From: Basidiobolus meristosporus CBS 931.73
Lineage: Eukaryota > Basidiobolomycota > Basidiobolomycetes > Basidiobolales > Basidiobolaceae
Length of the DNA stretch: 64,000 nt
NCBI GenBank assembly: GCA_002104905.1
Contig: MCFE01000363.1
Span: forward strand, 23,270-87,269
Direction: 5' to 3'
Positions 49,378-58,349 of this stretch are shown in pieces. The position numbers and the translations under genes were made by a program. The notes under the pieces are model-generated. The model was not told the origin of the DNA and made no database searches. It saw only the letters and a program-made list of their open reading frames with translations. The number at the start of each line of letters is the position of its first letter. The first letter of the stretch is position 1.

Positions 49378-50821
49378 CGATGCAGTACAGCACTTCATAT
49401 CGGTCAAGGGTATCGATTGCCATTAATCCTATGGAGAGATCTACGTATATCAAGCAAGCGGGCTAATATCAAATAAACTAAAGCCTTGACTTAATTTGCA
49501 CGGGTGACAATAGCCCGCTAGGGAAAATAGAGTATGGTGGCCTGAAGAAGTCGGTCCATAACTTGCTCAGAGCCCAGTATGCAGCGCTGAAAGTATCAGG
49601 CCCTCTGGAGGTGGTCGAAAAAGATCCCGTGTAACGTGAAAAGAAAGTGTGCGTGTGAAATCCAATGCAATCAGATCTGCTAGGATAGTTGGTAGTGTAG
49701 GATGACTCGTTGAGAGAGCCAATGCTGTTCCGCTCTGATATAGGGGACAGGAATCTACTGATCGCGCTGCCTCTTTTGCACCATGGTGAGTGCGCATTTA
49801 GAAATCCCATCCAAATCAACGCATGTGAGTAATCATTTCACCTGCACGTTGAGGCAACGCTTAAGGTCAAAGAGCATACCAAAGTTTCACATTGCCGCCC
49901 CTGTAGTGAAATATGGAAAACCCATCATCAGCCAGCTGCATACTGAGTTCACTTTGGACAGCCCAAGCAGCCCCGGCGCTCTTACGTGCTCCTGAATACC
50001 CCAGTTCTATTTTAAGGTCAAGAAACAATCGGTTGATAAGGATTACGATAGACAACCGAAAACCAGTTTCGATTTATCCTTTTTGAGCGGAAGGCGGGCT
50101 GGTTTAGCTTCCTGGAACGTGATCATATTTTGCTATGCCTTCCATATCTGTGCATCTATTCCAGAATGGGTCTCCAGGAGCTGATCAATACCCGAGAAAG
50201 TAATCTGGGAGAGCAACGCATTAACGATGACACGGAGCAGACAGTGGGTGGAATTCGTCTCCATTCAAGACAGCCATCAGGAACCTGTGAATTGACTCAC
50301 CTCCGCCGCGTTTATGGCGGAGTAGAGCGATGAGAGAGTATGACACACCCTTGAGTCAGAGTTGCTGATGACTGGGAATATGGGATGCCAAATTTAGACG
50401 AGTGGGTTGTACAAATCCTTCTGATCTTGTGAGGCACTAAACGTTGCTGGCTACCTTTTTAGGAAGGGTCGAGGAACTTCGCTGCTCTTATACTGCTGTG
50501 TGTGGCTCATTTTACAGTGGTGGATGATAGACTTCACTCATACCTCGCGCATTTGATAATCTTTGATCGCTAGCTCGTATGACTCAGGTGGCAGTGTCCA
50601 ATCACATGTCTTCACCAGCATGGGTGTAATGTTCGTACATCCATGATATGTCATGCATTATCACATTTATGATCAAGGCCCAGTTTCATGCCGCCCGAGC
50701 AGTATATTAACTGTGGTGTGGGCGGTCCCTTCAGAATTATCCTGAACTCGACCTCGAAGTCTGTACTCATCTGCCTTCGCTCGCTCAATCCAATCCTTAC
50801 CTCCCTCCACACAGTATAAAC
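49378..50821. other. Intergenic region upstream of the isopropylmalate synthase gene
   Basis: About 1.4 kb. Open stretches such as 49478-49819 (-, 113 codons) have no motif or splice context. The last 60 bases before the ATG at 50822 are pyrimidine-rich (CCTTACCTCCCTCCACACAG), as in many fungal core promoters. Confidence 0.45.
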
Positions 50822-52702
50822 ATGGCCAAAGATAAGCTCTACATTTTCGATACCACCCTTCGTGATGGTGAACAAGTAATATGATTTTCCCATTGCCTAA
50901 TCCGAGAATGCCTGCGACGTATCCCGATACTAACTCTGCTACTCTAGTCTCCAGGTGTGAATCTCACTGCCAATGAGAAGGTCGAAATTGCCAAACTTCT
51001 CTCCAAAATGGGTGTCGACATCTGCGAAGCTGGATTCCCCATGTCGTCCGACGGTGATTTCGAGGGTGTCAAGAGAATCGCCAAGGAAGTAGGCCCTTTG
51101 ATGGAAGGCCGCGAGAAAATCGGAAAGCCAATGGTAAGTTTACTTGAGTTACGTTATCCTACTTTGCTTTTGTTAACTAGGCTTCAAAGGTGATCTGTGG
51201 ACTTTCTCGTGCCACCAAAGGTGATATCCAACGCACATACGATGCCGTTAAATGTAAGTGTCTTTAGGATATGGTGGTGTAAAGCGGAGTTGTGTACTTA
51301 AATCTTTCACTTTCCAAGATGCCCCACTCCACCGTATTCATATCTTCCTGGCCACTTCTGATATTCACTTGGAATACAAGCTAAAGATCGACCGTCAGGA
51401 GTGTATTCGTCGTGCTGTTGAGGCAGTGAAATTCGGCAAATCCCTTTGTGATAATATCGAGTTTTCTCCCGAAGATGCCGCCAGAACCGACAAAGATTTC
51501 CTCGTAAGTATCTACCGCTATGCTAATCTATGTGAATGGGGTACTAATCGGGTACTTAGTGCGAGGTACTAGGAAACGTCATTGAAGCAGGTGCCACCAC
51601 CTTGAACATTCCTGATACCGTTGGTATTTGCGTTCCCGAAGAGTATGGTGCACTTTTCAGATATCTCAGAGAGAACACCAAGGGATCCGATAAGGTTATC
51701 TGGTCTGCGCATTGCCAAAACGATCTTGGTTTGGCTACTGCCAATACTCTTTCCGCCATCTCCAACGGAGTCCGTCAAGTTGAAGTGACTATCAACGGTA
51801 TCGGTGAACGTGCCGGAAATACCTCGCTCGAAGAAGTGGTCATGTCCTTGTACACACATCCTGATCATTATCCTGTCTATAATGATATCGATACCACTCA
51901 TATCTACCGTATTTCCCAGCTGGTCATCCAAAGAAGTGGAATGCCCGTTCAACCAAACAAAGCCATTGTCGGTGTTAACGCATTCGCCCACGAATCTGGA
52001 ATTCACCAGGATGGCGTCTTGAAGAATAAGCTCACCTATGAAATCATTGCCCCAGAAATCGTTGGTGTCCCCTCCAACAATTTGGTCCTCGGAAAGCACT
52101 CCGGAAGAAACGCCCTGAAGAACAAGCTTGAGGAACTTCACATATCCCTTAACGATGCCGAGTTCCAGCAGTTCTTCCTTCGTTTCAAGAAGCTCACTGA
52201 CGCCAAGAAGACAATCACCGAGCAAGATATTCTGGCACTTGCCGGAGACGAGTTTGTCAACCAGGATAGCTTGGAAACCTACAAGATTCAGAACATTTTG
52301 ATCACCACCGGAAGTGACGTGCTCTCCACAGCCACTGTCACCCTGGTTGATACAAGCTCGCCAGCTGACGAATCAGAGGGTGAGGATGAGGAGCATAAGA
52401 AGGCCGAAGGCAAGGTTCTGGTCGATGCTGCCATTGGTCACGGTCCAATTCAAGCCGCCTATTTCGCCATCAACAGACTCATTGGACGCAAGATTAGCTT
52501 GAAGCAGTTCGAGATTCAAAGTGTCGGATCTGGTGATGATGCTCTCGGGAAAGTATTCGTCAGTATTGTCCAAGACAGTGAGGACAAGGAAGCCAAGTCC
52601 AAGGCATTTGCTGGACACGGTACTCATAACGACATCATCCAAGCTAGTGTGAAGGCCTATGTGAACGCCATCAACCGTATGATTGAAACCGAAAGAAAGT
52701 AA
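50822..52702 (+). CDS. leuA-like: 2-isopropylmalate synthase, LeuA (bacterial/plant) type
   Basis: Five exons: 50822-50875, 50948-51133, 51181-51253, 51319-51503 and 51560-52702; 546 residues. It catalyses acetyl-CoA plus 2-oxoisovalerate to 2-isopropylmalate, the first step of leucine synthesis. The TIM barrel opens [16 protein letters not shown] (catalytic/metal Arg14, Asp15), followed by [31 protein letters not shown] (metal His), NGIGERAGN and [13 protein letters not shown]. The C-terminus has the LeuA dimer domain (about 400-546) with an acidic insert ESEGEDEEH near 455. Sequence style is that of type-I LeuA (bacteria, plants), not the Leu4 form of most Dikarya. No transit peptide is obvious, so a cytosolic site is possible. 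The close relative citramalate synthase is less likely, given the full regulatory domain. An AATAAA at 52841-52846 may set the poly(A) site. Confidence 0.93.
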
Positions 52703-52840
52703 TAAGCCTTGATTCACTAACAATCCGATATTTAGCTTACAAATCTCTCACTGTTACTATATACACTTCAATCCTTTGACAATTCAATAAGTGAAAGCAA
52801 AGCGCATGTCCCTTTCAACTAATACACTCATCCCTTGTTC

Positions 52841-52846
52841 AATAAA
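52841..52846 (+). terminator. Possible poly(A) signal of the isopropylmalate synthase gene
   Basis: AATAAA, 139 nt after the stop codon on the same strand, in AT-rich sequence. Confidence 0.4.
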
Positions 52847-53687
52847 AGTCTTCATATCTGAGCTCCGTTTGCTAAACTAGATGCATGAAGCTGACTGTAT
52901 GAGGTGATTGTTGGCCAAGCTCATGAGTAACACTTCACTTGGATTGGATGGACTTGCAACATGAGGTGTTGCCGTCTGCTTTCCCACAGACCCTTGGCCT
53001 AGCCAGCGGTGGTTCAGGCTGTATACGAGCAGGTTCAGAGAGATGAACGTATATGTTTGGAGATATTCTTATGGGCGCAATCTAGCCTCTAGATCTGACT
53101 GGGGAAACTTACTGTGTAACGACAGAGGACTCTGGATGGAGCCATTCAATATTGGCAGAAGATGGTGTAAGCAGCTGAGTGACGGAGTTTCGGAGAGCCG
53201 AGATAAACTGCCAGCGAGTGCGTTCGTGCCAAAGAGATCCGAAGAAGGTTGTGTAGTATAATCAATAGCTGATAAGGACCAAACCATCAAGTATTATCTG
53301 ATGGGGGTCATTCGCTCGTTCTCTGCGACATTCATGGCTAGCACCGTTGCTTCCGAATCCATCAGAAAATCTGCCGGCCTGTTCGCCGGATAAATAGGGT
53401 GTTTCATGGGGGGGGGTTCCGGCGAAGTGATTACGTTGGAATCTTGTTTATCAACGATAGTCGTTTGCGGATCAGGATCCTCGCAGAACTGGGGTTGGGT
53501 AGCGCAAGGCATAGAACATTTAGGTATTTATTTCGAAATGTGGATAATTTAACCAGGGAGGGTGATTTCTCCAATTTCAGGAACACTCAATTCCGGATAT
53601 ACTTTAAAAGGAAGGTTAACTTGGCCGAAGTGGCATAGGATTTGGTTTTATGTTGATTAATGGGCATAGCAGAGGCATGGATGATGC
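52847..53687. other. Intergenic segment
   Basis: Contains a run of nine to ten G at about 53408-53416 and the tentative small ORF described separately. A 72-codon ATG ORF on plus at 53043-53261 overlaps an antisense ORF and is not supported. Confidence 0.4.
53294..53512 (-). CDS. Tentative small hypothetical protein
   Basis: A 72-residue ATG ORF that starts MPCATQPQFCEDPDPQ and continues through a Pro-rich stretch. Composition is coding-like and the start is a true ATG, but there is no signal peptide, known motif or splice evidence. The homopolymeric C run in its coding strand makes frame changes easy. It could be chance. Confidence 0.22.
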   Translation of the reverse strand: MPCATQPQFCEDPDPQTTIVDKQDSNVITSPEPPPMKHPIYPANRPADFLMDSEATVLAMNVAENERMTPIR

Positions 53688-54032
53688 CTAGTTGCTACCG
53701 GTGCGGTTGAAGTAGAGCTTGACGCTCTTTGCCGCCACCCCACCTTCGATGCTACGGGCCCCTCCTTGAGTTGTATACAGAATGTCACCGCTGCAATTGT
53801 CACCCTCATAGAGTTCGACCTTGGTGACTGCGGCCACAGCATAGGATTTAATAGGACCCTTGGTGAGGGGAGCACAGCCTCCGTGAGGGACATTGTCCGG
53901 GTTTTCCAAGTAATCCTCAAAATTTGTTTCAGCAAAGGTGGCGATGTCTAGTCGGATCTGGTCCAGAGGGATACTCTGAGCCTGGACAGCAATTGCGCCA
54001 AACAAAGCCAAGAGAAGAGATTTAGAGATCAT
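53688..54032 (-). CDS. Small secreted protein of unknown function
   Basis: A single exon of 114 residues. The first 19 residues (MISKSLLLALFGAIAVQAQ) form a clear signal peptide with an Ala-x-Ala-type cleavage site. The mature part has two Cys (in GGCAPL and DNCSGD), which could pair, a beta-rich central block (VTKVELYEGDNCSGDILYTT) and a possible N-glycosylation site NRT near the end. I recognise no family; it fits the broad class of small secreted fungal proteins. A TATA box lies 89 nt upstream of the ATG. No GPI tail is present, so it should be released. Confidence in the gene is good; the function is unknown. Confidence 0.75.
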   Translation of the reverse strand: MISKSLLLALFGAIAVQAQSIPLDQIRLDIATFAETNFEDYLENPDNVPHGGCAPLTKGPIKSYAVAAVTKVELYEGDNCSGDILYTTQGGARSIEGGVAAKSVKLYFNRTGSN

Positions 54033-54120
54033 GGTGGATCGAGTTACAAGGTTTAATATTTACAATGCAAAGGGACGTTTACTCACGGTGAATGATAGAC
54101 AACACCTGCCGCCGCGAAAC

Positions 54121-54130
54121 TATTTATAAA
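54121..54130 (-). promoter_or_regulatory. TATA box of the small secreted protein gene
   Basis: TTTATAAATA on the minus strand, 89 nt upstream of the ATG at 54032, implying a leader of about 60 nt. Confidence 0.55.
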
Positions 54131-55531
54131 GAATCGGTTCCCTAAAGCAATGAACGGCCTCGCCGAATATGGAATTGGCACCAGAATCTCAATAAACCCA
54201 TTCATCCAATGCTTCAGTGGGATGATTTGTCTGCGGTACCACCTGTCAAAATGGGCTCGTTGCTGGGTGGAAACAAAGTTGGCCTAGCGAGAATTCGACC
54301 CCTACGAGCGCGCTGGACGAGTTCAAACAAAGAGGTTACTTCATGATGATCGCATCAAAACCTGAATTTTAATTGCATCCATGCTGGGTATTGAGGGACT
54401 GAGTCGCGGACTGAATGCGCCTCGAATCATTGGAATTGCTTGGTGACACTCATCAAAATCCCCGCAAGACATGATTGGAATCGCACTTGCCTTGACTACA
54501 TTTGGGTCGTTTTGATTGTGGGGAGCCGTGGTTTCAGCTCGTAGCAAGATTGAGTACAGCTTAGCTGACTGCATTGGCGTGCATTCGGTAAGTAGGAAAA
54601 GGAGGGGAGAGTGTCTAGACGAATTCCAATCCACAGTTACCAAGTTGTCCAGTAAATTAATTCCACCCTGTGTCACGCATCGCACGAGTTTATACAACAC
54701 CGGGGATCAGGTGTGTACAGCCACCACTACCACTGCGAATCAAAGGCCAGGACGGAGCGTCATTTGGCAACGGGGAGAGGGTATGATAATAATTCGTGAC
54801 CCATTGAACCTGTGTGTTTCTACATCAATCCATTTTGGACCCTCTACTCTTATCAGCATTCGCCGTGTACATCCTTGTTTCGATATTAAAATGGACTATC
54901 TGTCTCAAGGACAGCACCTCAAGATCGCCTAGTGTTCTTGGAATCATTTCTTCGAATCTCTTCGAATTGGTCTTTGGATCGCTAGATAAGAAGTCCCATT
55001 ATCATACATGCCAAACTGGTGCCACAGTTCTATCTGTAAATCGCCGGCTGTCTCTGCTTCGGCCTATACATAATTCATTGCTGGACATGCATGACCGGGT
55101 TCCAAATATCCAAGTTTGGGATGATTCTTTGTATGTGCTGCAATGTTTCCAACTCTTCATGAGCTAAATTCCCTTTTGTGGAAATGTATCATCTAGGTGG
55201 TGATATTCCACTCGATGAACCCTAACCCTACCGTAGTGTTGCAACCCAACAGTCAGACCTACACACACTGCTTGCTGAAAGATACTTGTCCTAATGGCCC
55301 TTGAGGTGTGTGTGTTTTTACATGTAGTAGACCAGTACAGCAAGTGCCAAAGGATATGGAGAGTGGTGATCAAATCAGATTATGTTGCATGAGTTATGGG
55401 TTCCCATGCCTCATCATGATCAAGTTATCATCGAAATTAATCACTCATTTAGGCAGAGTTGCCGGTTCAGGGTGTTTGCTCTTACACAACTTCAAAGCTC
55501 TTGTGTTTCTTTTGGGAGTCCTTTCCGTAAG
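54131..55531. other. Intergenic region
   Basis: About 1.4 kb. Open stretches 54516-54932 (+) and 54341-54700 (-) overlap each other and lack motifs. A GTAAGT at about 54588 follows a short open stretch, but I find no partner exon. The region should contain the promoter of the SWEET gene. Confidence 0.4.
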
Positions 55532-56406
55532 ATGTTGATCTTATCTGTAGCAGCTACCATATTCACGTTAGCCATGTTTCTCTCAAGCCTGTAAACATCC
55601 CTTTGTTCCCATTCAAGGCGCAGCAACGGAAAGAGTGATTAATTATGTTGCGTTTGTAGTTCGGTTGCGCGACGCATCCTGAAAAAGAAAAGAACAGGCC
55701 CAATAACTGTTTATCCCTTTCTCGCCACTTTCACAAGGTTTCTATTCTCTCTTTATTTGATTGCAGGACTCGTGCTTATGAAACCCAGTTGTTTGCTTTG
55801 GTTGCAATACGGCATTTTGAAAGAGGACGTTGTTATCATGATAGTAAATTCAGTGGGAATATTAACGTCTGGAGTATGCACGCTGGTGTATCATCATTAT
55901 ACTATAAAAAAGGTGTCGCTTTTAAAGCTCTCTTCACCTTGTCCATTTCTAACTTGTTACTTTAGGATGGAGTGGAAAATCGGATTCTGTTGCTAATCAT
56001 ATTCATATGCGGCTTTTTGATTCATATCAAACACCTAACTACTGAGAGAGCCATTACCGTGCTAGGGTTTAGCTCCTGTTCAGCCTCGATATGCATGTAT
56101 GGGGCTCCTCTGATAACGACAGTACGTATCCCTTGGCTTAAAACAGGTGAATCGTGACTGACCACTTTTTCATGGATACAACAGTCCAAAGTTATCAACA
56201 CCAAATCGACTGCATCTCTGTCTCTCCCTGTTTCTTCGACCTCGTTTATCAACTGTATCTTGTGGCTAGGCTACGGCTTCATCTTGGAGGACTATTTCAT
56301 CATTATTCCCAATGCACTTGGTGCTCTGCTGGCTGGTTTGCAACTTTCACTCTTCGCAATCTACGGCCAAGCTGCTGATCAGGCCAACGTTCCCCACGAT
56401 GTGTAA
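55532..56406 (+). CDS. SWEET (MtN3/saliva) sugar transporter
   Basis: Four exons: 55532-55590, 55660-55912, 55966-56121 and 56185-56406; phases agree throughout, giving 229 residues, the normal SWEET length. The first MtN3 repeat reads LSVAATIFTLAMFLSSL, then RTGPITVYPFLATFTRF, CLLWLQYGILKEDVVIMIVNS. The second repeat reads CMYGAPLITTSKVINTKSTA, SLSLPVSSTSFINCILWLGY and GFILEDYFIIIPNALGALL. Both repeats carry the LW-x-x-YG, ED/D-x-x-I-I-x-x-N and KST signatures, with a linker helix for seven membrane segments. SWEETs passively move mono- or disaccharides across the plasma or vacuolar membrane. The third intron donor is GTACGT; the second, GTGTCG, is weak but is followed by TTTCTAACTTG and TTTAG. 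ATG 55532 gives a short N-terminus; an upstream LLGVLS in another frame is noted separately. Confidence 0.9.
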
Positions 56407-57410
56407 CACCAGGCATGTGGTTTTCGATCGTCGAAAATGGCTAGTGATTTGTATGGAGAGAAACTGTTCCCGACCATTGCGTGTGTTCATTAAAGTGATT
56501 ATATTGCAGCACGATCTGGCCCTTTTGCTTATCTCCCGTGAAACCCGGAACCCTATCAACGCGGCTCTCACAATTATTCATGCTACAACAATGCAATAGT
56601 GCCACTGTTCGTACCATATTGGCTGCGTGGCATATATGCTTCACATCCTCATCTTGAGCATTTCATCAGTATGGTCATAATGGGTCGTTGCTCGACCAAC
56701 AAGCTTCTTTCATATTCATGTGTTATGGTAACGGTTTTGTGGGAAAGTCAGCCAGACCCTAAGGCGGACGAGAGATCTCCCAAATACTGGTGATTTTGGA
56801 GGTTGGGAGTGACCAATATATGCTATCGTGATGTCTGCTCAAACCCGGGCCAAACAGGATCCCCAGAGTGATCAAATCGAATGTTCAAAGTACAGGAAGT
56901 CTACTGATATTCTGTTACACAGGATCTCGATATCCATCAAGTTCAGCTCATCGTGCCATGATTGTTAGTTGTTGAGATCCCTAGTCTGCCTACGCCAGGT
57001 AATCTAGGGAACAGAGCAGAAAAAACAGTTGACAATAATATACGTGAACAGCACAAAGCCCGCCCTGACAGCCTCGACGGTAGAATTCATTGCAAAAGCA
57101 ACCTTGGCGGTATGAGGCTTCAAATGTTTGGGATAATCAAGCATTCGGCATTAAATGATATTGTGCTTCATCAGGCCGCCAGATAGCAGATCCGTGGGTC
57201 ACCTATCTCTTTCCGTGGCCAGATTTTGTACCCGGTTCACTAGTGAGTGCAACACCGCAATGTCGAACAAATTAACAATCGGGATTGAATCTCCCCAAGC
57301 TCCGTCAGTTGGAGCCAACGAGGTGTGGCTTGGCACAATGAACGATGGGTGTCTGGATACTGCTTTCATTATGCATACATTAAGGTTTATTAAGATTACT
57401 TGGACGCTAC
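56407..57410. other. Intergenic region
   Basis: About 1 kb between convergent genes (SWEET on plus, dual-CRIB gene on minus). ORFs 56962-57186 and 57155-57508 on plus have no motif; the second runs antisense to the last CRIB exon. Nothing else is supported. Confidence 0.4.
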
Positions 57411-58349
57411 CTAGCTCTCAAACGCTAGGCTCCGCCTCCAACTTTGGGGCATTGCAATCAAGGCTCCGTCTTTCGAGAACGCGATATGCGCCGTGTGCAT
57501 TGGATTGAAGGGAGGGGAGATTTCCAGATTCTGTCCGAGTGGGATTAGCTGGCTGGTCTTCTGGAGGGGTGGTCAGATGTGCTTACCTTACGATTTCGAG
57601 GCAGTTGTAAGCTCGGGCGATGCGTGGAATTCCTCTGGTGGGTCTTATCCCCCTGGTTGGATTGGATGGTCGAGCGCTGAGGATTCGATTCCTGCTTGTT
57701 CAGGTCGTCGGCACAGACACTCTTTCTTGACACTCTCACCTCGTAGACGAGGCTGTGAGGCTTCTGGGGAGGGGCACTGGCTCTTCTCGTATCCGAGACT
57801 TTTGGGTGGATCTTGCTTGGTAGATGAGACACAGAATCAAGATGATCCAGTGAAACCAGGTACATCGAATCCACTGGCAAGTCCTAAGGGAAAACTCCAT
57901 CGTTCAGCCACCTGATGCATATCTCAGTGGGATACAAGACTTACAATGATCTCCTTTGTGGCCGGATCCACTCCAGCATGTCTACAATGCACAAAATTGA
58001 ATGGGGTGGAGATTTCGGGGGCTTTTTTGGGCTTTAATAGGTCTGGGAAGGCACGTTAGCGTCGGATCTGCTCGAAGGGGATCGGAGACGATGGTTCGCA
58101 CTTACTACGTATCGAACGCACAATCGAGGTGAGGAACCTTGGGCTTTTTTTGGGCTTCGATGGGTCTGTTTGCTGGATCGAGGCCTGGTTGGATTCAGAG
58201 TATGTCGAACATGTACAGATACTGCTGGATCTTTGCGAAGGGTTATGGGGATTTTGCTGGGGCCTCAACCTTACCAGAGGCGTTGCGGCATACTCGGATA
58301 TCGAGGCAGGTCCAGCCGGCGGAGCTACCCAGCATTGGAGGCTTGTCAT
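57411..58349 (-). CDS. Small protein with two CRIB (Cdc42/Rac-binding) motifs
   Basis: Four exons: 58106-58349, 57945-58042, 57587-57883 and 57411-57530; all introns are GT-AG, the first with branch CGCTAACG. Phases agree, giving 252 residues. CRIB-like motif 1, ISTPFNFVHCRHAG, is at 92-105 and motif 2, ISPPFNPMHTAHIAF, at 217-231, followed by MPQSWRRSL, which fits the P-x-x-W end of a PAK-type p21-binding domain. The CRIB consensus is I-S-x-P-x(2,4)-F-x-H-x(2)-H-V-G; motif 1 has Ala for Val, and motif 2 has Pro in place of Phe and Ile-Ala for Val-Gly. Between them lies a basic, Ser/Gln-rich linker. There is no kinase domain. The likely role is a small GTPase effector or scaffold at polarity sites, comparable in layout only to yeast Gic proteins, which have one CRIB. 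The ATG at 58349 is uncertain; the exon could be extended upstream. Confidence 0.72.

Noticed and set aside
55508-55551. 24-nt intron GTAAGATG...CTGTAG in the SWEET gene
   Set aside because: Too short for spliceosomal removal and out of phase with the LLGVLS frame; the ATG inside it was used as start instead.
57493-57915. 140-codon plus-strand ORF (ATG start)
   Set aside because: It runs antisense to exon 3 of the dual-CRIB gene, whose exons join in phase and carry motifs; the plus ORF has none.
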